Source: Streptomyces sp. PKU-EA00015 (lineage in GTDB: Bacteria > Actinomycetota > Actinomycetes > Streptomycetales > Streptomycetaceae). Taken from it: DNA of 64,000 bases. Positions 1 to 9,385 of the stretch are shown here, piece after piece (the stretch's first letter is position 1; every line of letters starts with the position of its first letter). Location: contig NZ_JABZEE010000025.1 of assembly GCF_013387495.1 (NCBI RefSeq), positions 62,001 to 126,000 of the forward strand, read 5' to 3'. The notes beneath the pieces were generated by a model, which did no database searches, had not been told where the DNA came from, and worked only from the letters and a program-made list of their open reading frames with translations. The position numbers and the translations under genes were made by a program.

Positions 1-349
1 CGTTCAGCTGCCAGCTGTGGGAGAGCGCGTACGCGTTCTCCACCGGAGTGTCCGCCATGCCCTCCAGGCCGCCGGGGTAGCACGAGCCGGCGGAGTAGCC
101 GTTGTCCCGGCCCGCAGGCAGCACCGCGTCGAAGCCGGCCACCTCGTACGCCTCCCGCGAGCGCGTCGCCGCCCGGTCCGCCATCTCCTGCGGGGCCACG
201 TCCGGGTAGTCCTCCGGGGTCGCGCTCTCGATCCCGTACGTCACGAAAAGGCCCAGCACGAACAGCACCGGCGCGCCGATCAGGAGGGCCAGGGTGATCC
301 CCAGCCACCGGAGCAGGGGGACGCGAGGGCGTTCGAGGTCGTCGATCAT
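1..349 (-). CDS. Membrane-anchored hypothetical protein, 3' end cut by window
   Basis: The ATG at 347-349 opens a minus-strand frame that stays open to the window edge, so only the N-terminal 116 residues are seen. It begins MIDDLERPRVPLLRWLG, followed by a hydrophobic stretch (LALLIGAPVLFVLGLFVTYG) that should be a single membrane anchor at residues about 17-37. The rest is an acidic, probably extracytoplasmic region with a Cys (SAGSCYPGG). I do not recognise the family. It is divergent from fbiC, with about 120 bp between the starts. Confidence 0.7.
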   Translation of the reverse strand, partial: MIDDLERPRVPLLRWLGITLALLIGAPVLFVLGLFVTYGIESATPEDYPDVAPQEMADRAATRSREAYEVAGFDAVLPAGRDNGYSAGSCYPGGLEGMADTPVENAYALSHSWQLN

Positions 350-469
350 GGACCGGACGCTACGCGCGGCCCGCACCCGCGCGTATCCGCAGACGACCCC
401 AGGCCGAACAGGCGCTGGTACTCAGCCGCCCCGGCCGGCCCGCTAGCCCGCGCTCGTATGCTCGCAGCT

Positions 470-3064
470 ATGACCGATCACCAGGGCGGACACGACGCGG
501 GACGGCCCACCGCGAACGCCATGCGGCGCGCGCTCAAGCGGGCCAGGGACGGGGTGGCCCTCGACGTCGCCGAAGCCGCCGTGCTGTTGCAGGCGAGGGG
601 GAGCGACCTTGAGGACCTGGCCGCCTCGGCGGGGCGCGTGCGGGACGCGGGGCTCCAAGCCGCCGGGCGCCCCGGGGTCATCACGTACTCGAAGAGCGTC
701 TTCGTCCCGCTCACCCGCCTCTGCCGCGACAAGTGCCACTACTGCACCTTCGCCACCGTCCCCGGCAAGCTCCGCCGCGCAGGCCACGGAATGTTCATGT
801 CCCCGGACGAGGTCCTGGAGATCGCCCGGCGCGGGGCCGAACTCGGCTGCAAGGAGGCGCTGATCACCCTCGGGGACAAGCCCGAGGACCGCTGGCCCGA
901 GGCCCGGGAGTGGCTGGACGCCCACGGGTACGACGACACGATCGCGTACCTGCGCGCCATGTCGATCCGGATCCTGGAGGAGACCGGGCTGCTGCCCCAC
1001 CTCAACCCCGGGGTCATGTCCTGGACCGACTTCCAGCGGCTCAAGCCCGTCGCCCCGTCCATGGGCATGATGCTGGAGACGACGGCCACCCGCCTGTGGT
1101 CGGAGCCGGGCGGGCCCCACCACGGCTCCCCCGACAAGGAGCCCGCCGTGCGGCTGCGCGTCCTGGAGGACGCCGGCCGGTCGAACGTGCCGTTCACCAG
1201 CGGCCTGCTCATCGGCATCGGCGAGACGTACGAGGAGCGCGCCGAGTCGCTGTTCGCGCTGCGCCGCGTCTCCCGCGCCTACCACGGCATCCAGGAGCTC
1301 ATCCTGCAGAACTTCCGCGCCAAGCCGGACACGGCCATGCGCGGGATGCCCGACGCCGAGCTGGACGAGCTCGTCGCCACCGTCGCCGTCGCCCGGCACA
1401 TCATGGGGCCGTCCGCCTGCCTGCAGGCTCCGCCGAACCTGGTGGACGCCGAGTACGCACGGCTCATCCGCGCCGGGATCGACGACTGGGGCGGGGTCTC
1501 CCCGCTGACCCCCGACCACGTGAACCCGGAGCGGCCCTGGCCACAGATCGACGAGCTTGCGGAGAAGTCGGCGGTCGAAGGGTTCGAGCTGCGTGAACGA
1601 CTCTGCGTGTACCCGGAGTTCGTGCAGCGCGGCGAGCCGTGGCTCGACCCCCGGCTGTTCCCGCACGTCCAGGCGCTGGCCGACCCCCGCACCGGGCTCG
1701 CGCGCGAGGACGCGATCCCCGCCGGCCTGCCCTGGCAGGAGCCCGACGAAGGGTTCACCGCCACCGGGCGCACGGACCTGCACCGGACCATCGACTCCGA
1801 GGGCCGCACGCACGACCGGCGCGACGACTTCGACCACGTCTACGGGGACTGGGACGCGCTGCGCGAGGCTGCGGCGCCCGGCATGGCGCCGCAGCGCGTT
1901 GACACGGATGTGCGCCGGGCACTGAGCCGGGCGGCGGGCGATCCGACGAAGCTCACCGACGACGAGGCACTCGCCCTCCTCCACGCCGACGGGCCCGCTC
2001 TCGACGCGCTCACCCGCATCGCCGACGAACTGCGCCGGGACGTCGTCGGGGACGAGGTGACGTACATCGTCACCAGGAACATCAACTTCACCAACGTCTG
2101 CTACACCGGCTGCCGCTTCTGCGCCTTCGCCCAGCGGCGCACGGACGCCGACGCGTACACCCTCTCCCTGTCCCAGGTCGCCGACCGCGCCGCGCAGGCG
2201 TGGGACGTCGGCGCGGTCGAGGTCTGCATGCAGGGGGGCATCCACCCGGACCTGCCGGGCACGGCGTACTTCGACATCGCGCGGGCGGTGAAGGAGCGCG
2301 TGCCCGGCATCCACGTGCACGCCTTCTCGCCCATGGAGGTCGTCAACGGCGCCAGCCGGACGGGCATGTCCATACGGGAATGGCTGACGGCCGCGAAGGA
2401 GGCGGGCCTCGACTCGATCCCCGGCACCGCCGCCGAGATCCTCGACGACGAGGTCCGCTGGGTGCTGACCAAGGGCAAGCTGCCCGCCGCCACCTGGATC
2501 GAGGTCGTGAGGACCGCGCACGAACTGGGCATCCGGTCGAGTTCCACCATGATGTACGGCCACGTGGACCAGCCCCGGCACTGGCTGGGCCACCTCCGTA
2601 CCCTCGCCCGCATCCAGCAGGAGACCGGCGGCTTCACGGAGTTCGTGACGCTGCCGTTCATCCACACCAACGCGCCCGTGTACCTCGCGGGGATCGCCCG
2701 GCCCGGCCCGACGGACCGCGACAACCGGGCCGTCACCGCCATGGCCCGGCTCCTGCTGCACCCGCACATCACCAACATCCAGACCAGCTGGGTCAAACTG
2801 GGCACGGAGGGCGCCGCCGAGATGCTCCGCTCCGGTGCGAACGACCTCGGCGGCACGCTGATGGAGGAGACCATCTCCCGGATGGCGGGCTCCGGTTACG
2901 GCTCGTACCGGTCCGTGCGCGACCTCACCGCGATCGCCGAGGCGGCGGGCCGGCCGGCGAAGCCGCGGACCACCCTGTACGGGGAGGTGCCGCAGGAGCG
3001 GCAGGAGGCGGCCGCGGCGTCCGACGGACACCTCCCGGAGCTGCTGCCGCTCCTGCCAGACTGA
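470..3064 (+). CDS. fbiC: FO synthase FbiC (fused CofG-CofH radical SAM enzyme)
   Basis: FbiC makes the 7,8-didemethyl-8-hydroxy-5-deazariboflavin (FO) chromophore of coenzyme F420 from 5-amino-6-ribitylaminouracil and tyrosine in the cytosol. Two radical-SAM halves are visible. The first carries CRDKCHYC about 90 residues in and matches CofG; the second carries CYTGCRFC and matches CofH. Each is a CX3CX2C site for a 4Fe-4S cluster. The 864 residues fit the actinobacterial fused enzyme, whereas archaea use two separate proteins. I chose the ATG at 470 because the sequence from MTDHQGG onward is the protein-like part; an in-frame ATG at 458 is an alternative. It stands 5 bp upstream of the next gene and may be cotranscribed with it. 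Confidence 0.95.
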   Translation: MTDHQGGHDAGRPTANAMRRALKRARDGVALDVAEAAVLLQARGSDLEDLAASAGRVRDAGLQAAGRPGVITYSKSVFVPLTRLCRDKCHYCTFATVPGKLRRAGHGMFMSPDEVLEIARRGAELGCKEALITLGDKPEDRWPEAREWLDAHGYDDTIAYLRAMSIRILEETGLLPHLNPGVMSWTDFQRLKPVAPSMGMMLETTATRLWSEPGGPHHGSPDKEPAVRLRVLEDAGRSNVPFTSGLLIGIGETYEERAESLFALRRVSRAYHGIQELILQNFRAKPDTAMRGMPDAELDELVATVAVARHIMGPSACLQAPPNLVDAEYARLIRAGIDDWGGVSPLTPDHVNPERPWPQIDELAEKSAVEGFELRERLCVYPEFVQRGEPWLDPRLFPHVQALADPRTGLAREDAIPAGLPWQEPDEGFTATGRTDLHRTIDSEGRTHDRRDDFDHVYGDWDALREAAAPGMAPQRVDTDVRRALSRAAGDPTKLTDDEALALLHADGPALDALTRIADELRRDVVGDEVTYIVTRNINFTNVCYTGCRFCAFAQRRTDADAYTLSLSQVADRAAQAWDVGAVEVCMQGGIHPDLPGTAYFDIARAVKERVPGIHVHAFSPMEVVNGASRTGMSIREWLTAAKEAGLDSIPGTAAEILDDEVRWVLTKGKLPAATWIEVVRTAHELGIRSSSTMMYGHVDQPRHWLGHLRTLARIQQETGGFTEFVTLPFIHTNAPVYLAGIARPGPTDRDNRAVTAMARLLLHPHITNIQTSWVKLGTEGAAEMLRSGANDLGGTLMEETISRMAGSGYGSYRSVRDLTAIAEAAGRPAKPRTTLYGEVPQERQEAAAASDGHLPELLPLLPD

Positions 3065-3069
3065 CCGGC

Positions 3070-5838
3070 ATGAGCGGAAGCGGGGGTACGCGGAAGTCTT
3101 TGCGGAAGGTGATCGAGGAGCGCCGGAGTGCCCAGTTCGTGGGGCGCGCCGACGAACTCGACCGATACTGGCGGAACTTCGACCTCCCCTTGGAGGACCC
3201 GGCTCGCCGTTTCGTCTTCCACGTCCATGGCAGCGCCGGGGTCGGCAAGACCTCCCTGGTGCAGCGACTGAAGGCGGCGGCGCGCGCGGGTGGCGCGCTG
3301 ACCGGGTACGTCGACGACGCCGTCAACAGCGTCCCCGACGCGATGGCCGCGATCAGTGCGGACGCCGGCCGGCAAGGGCACCGGCTGAAGGAGTTCGACA
3401 GGCTCATGGCGGCCTATCGCCAGCGGCGGCACGAGGCGGCATCCGTCGTCGACGACCCGGACCAGGTCGCGACCGTGGGCACCGGGCCCTCGGCGGGACA
3501 TCTGGCTGTCGCGCGCGCCGGGCTGGCGGGCCTGGGGCTGATCCCCGGCGTCGGCGCGCTCGCCGGGGCGGTCGACCCGTCGCACGTCGCCGAGGGGACC
3601 GAGAGGATACGGGCCCGGCTCAGCTCCCGTTTCCGCCAGGACGACGTCCAGTTGGTGATGGACCCGCTGCCCGTCCTGTCCCCGGTGTTCCTCGCCGAAC
3701 TGGAGCAGGCGGCCGCGTCCGGCCGCGAAGGCGAGCCGCGGATCGCGCTGTTCTTCGACAGCTACGAGCGCACGCGGGTCTTCCTCGACCCGTGGCTCGC
3801 CGCCCTCTTCACCGTCGACCGGTACGGCGAGCCGCCCGCCGGTCTCGTCGTCACCACCGCCGGACAGCGGCCCCTGGACCGGGTGCGCTGGGCTGACAGC
3901 ATCGACCTCGTCGCCGAGATACCACTGCGGCCGTTCACCGAGGGCGAGGCGCGCGAACTGCTGACGGCCAGGGGCGTGGTGGACGAGCCCGTCGTACGCG
4001 AGGTGCTGCGGCTGTCGGGGCGGCTGCCCGTCCTGCTGACCACGCTCGCCGCGAACCCGGGGACAGCGGCCGGAGCCGTCGACGACCCCAGCTCCACCGC
4101 CGTCGAACGTTTCCTCAGCGGTGAGCAGGACCCGGTGCGCCGGACCGCTGCCTTGGACGCGGCGCTGCCGCGCAGGCTCAACGAGGACGTGTTCGCCGAG
4201 GCCGTCCAGGACGACTCGGGCACGCTGTTCGCCTGGCTGCGCGCAATGCCGTTCGTGGACCAACGCGCGGGCCTCGCCGTCTACCACGACGTCGTACGTG
4301 CCCCGATGCTGCGCCTGCGCAGGTCCGGCTCCCCGCAGCGGTGGATCGCGTGCCACGAGCGGCTGGCGGAGGCGTTCGCCCGCTGGGGCGCGACGGCCGC
4401 CGCCGGAGTGGACCCCGAGCGGCTGTGGGCGGCCGAGAACTGGCGGGACCTGCGGCTGGAGGAGACGTACCACCGGCTGTGCGCCCAGTCGCGCACCGCG
4501 CTCGCCACCGCGCTGCGCGACGGCATCGGCGCCTGCCGGGAGGGGACCGCCGCGGCCCGTGCCTGGGCGCGGATGCTGGCACAGGCCGGTGAGGACACGG
4601 ACAGCGCCTTGCTGCGCGGCTGGGGACGGGATTGCCTGGCCGCCCTCGCCGACGAGACCCGGCTCGGCATCGACCTGCTCGCCGTTCTGCTCGCCAGGGC
4701 CGAACTGGACCCCGAGGGGCGGGTCGAGGCACTGGTGGTGCGGGCGCGCGACCTGCACAACGCAGGGGAGTACGAGGCGTCCCTCGCGGACTCGCGTCGC
4801 GCCCTCGGCCTCGACCCCGCGAGTGCCGCCGCGCTGCACGGCCGCGGTCGCACGCTGCGCAGGCTGGGGGACCTGGACGGGGCGCTCGCGGACCTCGACC
4901 GCGCCCTGGAGCTCGAGCCCGACTTCCCCTGGACGCTCGCCGAACGGGGCGAGGTGCACCGGCTCGCCGGGCGTTACGCGCAGGCCGTCGCCGACCTGGA
5001 CCGCGCGGTCGGTGGCGGGCTCGACCACCACTGGCCGCTCGCGAGCCGCGGGCACGCCCTGCTGCGCCTCGGACGGACCGAGGACGCCCTCGCCGACCTG
5101 GACCGGGCGCTGGAGCTCAAACCGGACTACGTGTGGGCACTGTTGCGCCGCGCGCGTGCCCGCATCCACAGCGGCGACACCACCGGCGCGCTCGCCGATC
5201 TGACCCGCGCGGGCGCCCTTGCCCCCGCCAATGCGTGGATCGCGGGCGAGCGCGGCGACGCCTTCCGCTTCACCGGCCGCTACGACGAGGCGCTCGCCGA
5301 ATACGGCCGCGCATTGGAACTGGACCCCACGTATGCCTGGGCGCTCGGCAGCCGGGCCATGGCCCTGGAATGCGCGGGCCGGTCCGAGGAGGCGCTCGCG
5401 GACCTGGACCGCGCCATCGCGCTGGAGCCGGACTACGGGTGGGCGTTGCTGCGCCGCGCCGAGATCCGCGAGCGCCTCGGCGACGCGGCGGGCGCGCGTG
5501 CCGACCTGGCCCGGGCGGAGACGACCACGGGGGGCCGCGAGGCAGGGGAGCTGGCGGCGAGCGGCGCGGCGCACGGGCTGGCCGGCCGGCACGAGGAGGC
5601 GCTCGCGGACCTGGACCGCGCGCTGAGGCTGGCGCCCGGCCACCGGCCGGCCCTGTGGGCGCGGGTGGGAACGAACCTGGCACTGGGGCGCCCCTGGCAG
5701 GTGCTGGAGGACCTGACCGAGCTCGCGAGGCTGCCGCGTGCCGGGGCGGATGGCGGACCGCCGGAGCCGGTGGACCTGCCGGTGGACCTGGTGGCGCGCC
5801 GGCCCGGAGGCTTCGAGGACTCGGGCGGCTATCTGTAA
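3070..5838 (+). CDS. P-loop ATPase with C-terminal TPR repeats
   Basis: This 922-residue protein begins with a FVGRADELDRYWRNF box followed by a Walker A motif (GSAGVGKTS, residues about 50-58), the layout of signal-transduction AAA/STAND ATPases. A helical region follows, and the C-terminal 350 residues hold about ten tetratricopeptide units of the type ALADLDRALELEPD. Such proteins usually act as nucleotide-gated scaffolds; the partner is unknown. A Gly/Ala-rich segment (AGLAGLGLIPGVGALAG) between the P-loop and the rest could be amphipathic or membrane-associated. The ATG starts 5 bp after the fbiC stop, suggesting coupling, although no functional link to F420 is evident. Confidence 0.8.
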   Translation: MSGSGGTRKSLRKVIEERRSAQFVGRADELDRYWRNFDLPLEDPARRFVFHVHGSAGVGKTSLVQRLKAAARAGGALTGYVDDAVNSVPDAMAAISADAGRQGHRLKEFDRLMAAYRQRRHEAASVVDDPDQVATVGTGPSAGHLAVARAGLAGLGLIPGVGALAGAVDPSHVAEGTERIRARLSSRFRQDDVQLVMDPLPVLSPVFLAELEQAAASGREGEPRIALFFDSYERTRVFLDPWLAALFTVDRYGEPPAGLVVTTAGQRPLDRVRWADSIDLVAEIPLRPFTEGEARELLTARGVVDEPVVREVLRLSGRLPVLLTTLAANPGTAAGAVDDPSSTAVERFLSGEQDPVRRTAALDAALPRRLNEDVFAEAVQDDSGTLFAWLRAMPFVDQRAGLAVYHDVVRAPMLRLRRSGSPQRWIACHERLAEAFARWGATAAAGVDPERLWAAENWRDLRLEETYHRLCAQSRTALATALRDGIGACREGTAAARAWARMLAQAGEDTDSALLRGWGRDCLAALADETRLGIDLLAVLLARAELDPEGRVEALVVRARDLHNAGEYEASLADSRRALGLDPASAAALHGRGRTLRRLGDLDGALADLDRALELEPDFPWTLAERGEVHRLAGRYAQAVADLDRAVGGGLDHHWPLASRGHALLRLGRTEDALADLDRALELKPDYVWALLRRARARIHSGDTTGALADLTRAGALAPANAWIAGERGDAFRFTGRYDEALAEYGRALELDPTYAWALGSRAMALECAGRSEEALADLDRAIALEPDYGWALLRRAEIRERLGDAAGARADLARAETTTGGREAGELAASGAAHGLAGRHEEALADLDRALRLAPGHRPALWARVGTNLALGRPWQVLEDLTELARLPRAGADGGPPEPVDLPVDLVARRPGGFEDSGGYL

Positions 5839-5979
5839 GCCGCCCCGCACGGTCAAAAGCGACACCCGACAGGTTTGGCGACATACCTGTGCGATCCCCC
5901 TGCGCGTCCCGGGCACCCTGTTCCCGTTCGATTACAGTGCTGCGCCGGGCAGTGTTCGTTCGACGTCGTGGAGGGCACG

Positions 5980-7113
5980 GTGAGTGCAGCAGCCGCGGCC
6001 GTGTGGGGCCGGGCCGAGCAGCAGGACTTCCGGGCCCGTGTACGCGGCGCGCTCCTCGGCGGTGCGATCGGTGACGCGCTCGGCGCGGGGGCCGCGGGAG
6101 CGGGCCTCGACGCGTTGCGCGCGGCCCACGGGCCGGAGGGGCTCGTCGACATCGTGCCGGTGGACGGGCGGCGGGGGAGGGTGACCGCCGCCACCCAGAT
6201 GACCTTGTTCTCCGTCGACGGGCTGATCCGCGCCCAGGTACGGCGGGACACCGGAGCCTGGCATCCGCCGACCGACCTGCACCGCGCGTACCTGCGGTGG
6301 GCCGCGACCCAGCGCGACTGGGGACCGGACGAGCGCCGCAAGGACAACGGCTGGCTGGCGCGCGAGGAATGGCTCTACGCCCGCCGCGGCCCTTCGCGCG
6401 AATGCCTGACCGGTCTCGGCGACGAGACCATGGGCACCCTGCAGGCGCCCAAGAACCCCACCGCCCGCGACGCGGGCGCGCTGGTGAGGTCGGCGCCTTT
6501 CGGGCTGCTGGTGGGCTGGGAGCCGCAGCTCGTGTGCCAGCTCGCGGTGGAGTGCGCGGCGCAGACCCACGGGCACCCCACCGCGTACCTGTCCGCCGGG
6601 GCGTTCGCCGTGATCGTGCACGGGCTCGCCCGCGGCGAGACCCTCGACGGCGCGGTGCAGCGCGCCCTCGCGCAGCTGGCGGCCCGCCCCGGCCACCAGC
6701 CCGTCACGGACGCGCTCAAGCAGGCGCTGGGCTCCGTGCGCCAGGGCATCCCGAGTCCGACCCGTGTTGCCGCGCTCGGCGAGAACGGGTACGCGGAGGA
6801 GGTGCTGGCGATCGCGGTGTACTGCGCGCTCGTCGGCGAGGACATCCGCCACGGCCTGCGCCTCGCGGTGAACCACGACGGCCCGTCGGAGGCGACGGGC
6901 GCGGTGTGCGGGGCGCTGCTGGGCGCGCTCCACGGGGAGACGGCGCTGCCGCCGGCGTGGCTGTGCGAGCTGGAGGGGCGGGGGACGCTGCTGGAGATCG
7001 CGGACGACTTCGCGATGGAGATGACGCAGGGGCCGGCGCTGCACAGCCCGACGTCCACGGTGCCGGGCTGGCTCGCGCGCTATCCCCGCGCGACGGCACC
7101 GGAACTGGCCTGA
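5980..7113 (+). CDS. ADP-ribosylglycohydrolase (DraG/ARH) family protein with degenerate metal site
   Basis: The N-terminal GALLGGAIGDALG and the C-terminal GAVCGALLGALHG are signature segments of the DraG/ARH family, which removes ADP-ribose from proteins using a binuclear Mg site. The 377-residue length fits. I chose the GTG at 5980 because a GGAGGG sequence lies just upstream and protein-like sequence (SAAAAAVWGRAEQQDFRARV) starts there. The usual acidic metal ligands look altered: the DDTQMT-type box reads TAATQMT and the second box reads NHDGPSEATG instead of an Asp-rich loop. It may therefore be a weak enzyme or an ADP-ribose binder. The gene stands alone on the plus strand. Confidence 0.8.
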   Translation: MSAAAAAVWGRAEQQDFRARVRGALLGGAIGDALGAGAAGAGLDALRAAHGPEGLVDIVPVDGRRGRVTAATQMTLFSVDGLIRAQVRRDTGAWHPPTDLHRAYLRWAATQRDWGPDERRKDNGWLAREEWLYARRGPSRECLTGLGDETMGTLQAPKNPTARDAGALVRSAPFGLLVGWEPQLVCQLAVECAAQTHGHPTAYLSAGAFAVIVHGLARGETLDGAVQRALAQLAARPGHQPVTDALKQALGSVRQGIPSPTRVAALGENGYAEEVLAIAVYCALVGEDIRHGLRLAVNHDGPSEATGAVCGALLGALHGETALPPAWLCELEGRGTLLEIADDFAMEMTQGPALHSPTSTVPGWLARYPRATAPELA

Positions 7114-7231
7114 GGCCGTCTGCGCCCAGGGAGGGCAATTGCCCCGCAGGCCGGGCACGACCACCGGCGTGCAGCCGCCCGCGATACGCGCGGCGACGCT
7201 GGTGGGGGCGGGCACATCGTCGCCGCCCGCG

Positions 7232-7565
7232 TCAGTCCGCCGTGGTTGCCGGAGTCGGGACCAGGCCCGCCTCCGCGCCACCCGCCCCCGACGGACCGTC
7301 CGAGTTGATCTTCGACAGGACCTCATCCCGCTCCGGCGTCGCCTCCGGCTTGATCCAGCCGACCACGACGTAGAGCACCAGCGACACCACGAGCGGCACC
7401 GAGACCTGGTACTGCAGCGGCACTCCGCCCTCGACGTTCCAGCTGATCGGATGGTTGACCAGCCAGAAGGCGACCAGGCCGACGCCCCAGCCGAGCAGCG
7501 CCGCCGTGGGGCCGCTCTTGCGAAACCACGGCAGCAGACCCAGCCGGAGGAAGCGGACGCGGGTT
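7232..7565 (-). pseudogene. C-terminal remnant of a sodium:solute symporter
   Basis: In the minus frame directly after the stop codon of the SDR gene, an uninterrupted segment reads LLPWFRKSGPTAALLGWGVG, then two hydrophobic spans (VAFWLVNHPISWN, VSVPLVVSLVLYVVVGW), then IKPEATPERDEVLSKINSDG. This is the typical tail of an SSS-family permease. There is no start, and the N-terminal 80-90 percent is missing; the frame begins at the SDR stop. The upstream part was probably lost when the SDR gene came to lie here. A short in-frame GTG at 7423 could make 63 residues, but that would be only one transmembrane helix. Confidence 0.6.
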
Positions 7566-8348
7566 CTAGCGCATCAGCTCGCCCGCGTTGACGAGCAGCG
7601 ACTGACCGGTGATGGCCCGTGCCCGCTCGGAGGCGAGAAAGGCCACGGCCTCGGCCACGTCGGCGTCGGTCGCCAGCTCCGGCAGCGCCATCCGGCCGGT
7701 GAGCCGCCCGAGCACCTCGTCCTCCGGGACTCCCTGCGTGTGGGCGGTCATGCGGACGTACGCCTGGACCGGCGGTCCCCACATCCAGCCGGGCAGCACG
7801 GTGTTCACGCGGATCCGGTGCGGGCCGAGCTCGCGCGCCAGCGAGTACATCGCCGAGGTCAGCGCGCCCTTGGACGCGGCGTACGCCGCCTGGCGCACCT
7901 GCGAGGGCGCGGCGACGGACGACTGCGTACCGATGACGACGACCGAACCTCCCCGCCGTTTCAGCGCCGGCAGGCAGGCGCGGGTCATCCGCAGGGTGCC
8001 CAGCAGGTTCACGTCGACGACCTCCTGCCAGGTCGTGAAGTCGGCGTCCTCCAGTCCGCCGAAGCAGCTGTCCCGGGCGGCGACATGAACGACCGCGTCG
8101 ATCCGGCCGAAGCGCTCCAGCGCGAGCGCAGCCAGCGCCTCGCACTGCGACTCGTCGGTGATGTCGGTGGCGCGGTAGGCGGTGAGCGTGCCACCGGGAT
8201 CGATCTCGCGCGCCGCAGCGGCCAGGTTCGCCTCCGTGCGCGCCCCCAGCACCGCGTGCCCCCCGTCGCGGACGACGGTCGCCGCGACCTGGTGCCCGAG
8301 CCCCGCGCCGACGCCGGACACGATGACGGTTCTGTCCCGCAGCAGCAT
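7566..8348 (-). CDS. Short-chain dehydrogenase/reductase
   Basis: This is a 260-residue classical SDR. The N-terminal cofactor motif is SGVGAGLG, the catalytic Ser lies in GTQSSVA, and the Tyr/Lys pair in YAASK. An NAG-like end (TGQSLLVNAGELMR) closes the fold. It reduces or oxidises a carbonyl/alcohol with NAD(P); the substrate is not readable. The ATG at 8348 starts the first beta strand (MLLRDRTVIVSG) directly. It is divergent from the 280-residue gene at 8433, and a perfect 6-3-6 palindrome between them suggests shared TetR-type control, as is common in actinobacterial steroid or aromatic catabolism clusters. Confidence 0.9.
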   Translation of the reverse strand: MLLRDRTVIVSGVGAGLGHQVAATVVRDGGHAVLGARTEANLAAAAREIDPGGTLTAYRATDITDESQCEALAALALERFGRIDAVVHVAARDSCFGGLEDADFTTWQEVVDVNLLGTLRMTRACLPALKRRGGSVVVIGTQSSVAAPSQVRQAAYAASKGALTSAMYSLARELGPHRIRVNTVLPGWMWGPPVQAYVRMTAHTQGVPEDEVLGRLTGRMALPELATDADVAEAVAFLASERARAITGQSLLVNAGELMR

Positions 8349-8377
8349 CCCGGCGCCTCCCGACTCTGGCCAATTAC

Positions 8378-8392
8378 CTGACGGAGCGTCAG
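8378..8392. promoter_or_regulatory. Palindromic operator CTGACG-GAG-CGTCAG
   Basis: A perfect 6-bp inverted repeat with a 3-bp spacer lies in the 84-bp gap between the divergent SDR and hypothetical genes. Its position and symmetry fit a TetR-family binding site controlling both. No regulator gene adjoins it, so the cognate repressor must be encoded elsewhere. Confidence 0.55.
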
Positions 8393-8432
8393 AGTAGGTC
8401 GGTCCGGCGAAGGAGGGAAGGGAGCGGTCACG

Positions 8433-9275
8433 GTGAACGAGGAGACGCGCAGCGAGGTGTACGCGGAGCTGGCGGGCGTCGGCCCTTACGGGGTGCGCCC
8501 CGGCCACGCCCTGATCACCATGGTCGAGCCGCATCCCGGCCATGAGTACGTGTACAACCGCTGGTACGAGGACGACCACTACTACGCGGGCGCGATGGCG
8601 ATGCCCTGGATGTACGCGGGGCGGCGCTGGGTGGCGACCCGCGACCTGCAACTGCTGCGCTATCCCGAGAAGTCCGCTGTCGCGCAGCCCGTGACGGCCG
8701 GGTGTTATCTCTCGACGTACTGGATCACCGAGGGCCGGTACGCCGACCACATGAAGTGGACCGTCGCCATCAACAAGCGTCTCCACCGCGACGGACGGGT
8801 CCATCAGCAGCGGACGCACGTCTTCACGGCCTTCCAGGACCACGAGGCCACCGTCTACCGCGACGGAGCCGCGGGGCCGCGCGACCATCACGCACTGGAT
8901 CACCCGTACACCGGTCTGGTCCTGGAAGTCGTCGACGCGCAGAGCACAGAACAGCGCGGGGAGTTGCTGGAGTGGCTGTGCTCGCGACATCTGCCGAAGC
9001 GGCTGGCCGGTTCGCCGGCGGCGATGGTGACCGTCTTCCGGCCGATGCCGCTGCCCGGCGACCGGATGACCTATGTGAAGCAGGTGGAGGGTGTGGACAC
9101 CCGGCTCACTCTGCTGTGGTTCCTGGAGGCGGACCCCAGGGAGAGCTGGGAGCCGACGTTCCGCGGGCTCGACGGGGAGGTCGAGGCGGCTGGGCTCGGC
9201 CGCGTGGAACTGGTCGCTCCCTTCGTCCCGACGATCCCCGGGACCGACCGCTACGTCGATCTCCTCCGCCAGTGA
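8433..9275 (+). CDS. Conserved hypothetical protein, possibly ferredoxin-like alpha/beta-barrel fold
   Basis: A 280-residue soluble protein starting from GTG with a purine-rich RBS (AGGAGGGAAGGGAG) upstream. It is rich in aromatic residues in the first third (NRWYEDDHYYAGAMAMPWMYAGRRW). HALITMVEPHPGHEYVYNRW recalls EthD-like dimeric alpha/beta-barrel proteins that accompany SDRs and regulators in degradation clusters, but I cannot assign a reaction. There is no signal peptide or transmembrane segment. It shares a promoter region and palindrome with the divergent SDR, which argues for a role in the same pathway. Confidence 0.75.
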   Translation: MNEETRSEVYAELAGVGPYGVRPGHALITMVEPHPGHEYVYNRWYEDDHYYAGAMAMPWMYAGRRWVATRDLQLLRYPEKSAVAQPVTAGCYLSTYWITEGRYADHMKWTVAINKRLHRDGRVHQQRTHVFTAFQDHEATVYRDGAAGPRDHHALDHPYTGLVLEVVDAQSTEQRGELLEWLCSRHLPKRLAGSPAAMVTVFRPMPLPGDRMTYVKQVEGVDTRLTLLWFLEADPRESWEPTFRGLDGEVEAAGLGRVELVAPFVPTIPGTDRYVDLLRQ

Positions 9276-9385
9276 CCGAGGAGAAGGCCGAGCCCCCTCG
9301 GCCGGGACGGCGAACCAGTCGAGAGGGCTCCTGTCGGTGCTGCCCGGTTGTGGCTGGAACTCGCTGGTGATGCGTGGCGGCGCGC

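Noticed and set aside
443..3031. 862-codon open frame antisense to fbiC
   Set aside because: Long antisense frames are expected in high-G+C DNA; the product is Arg/Gly/Val-rich with no domain, whereas the sense strand is a clear enzyme.
2896..5916. 1006-codon minus frame over the ATPase-TPR gene
   Set aside because: A shadow of the sense gene with low-complexity composition.
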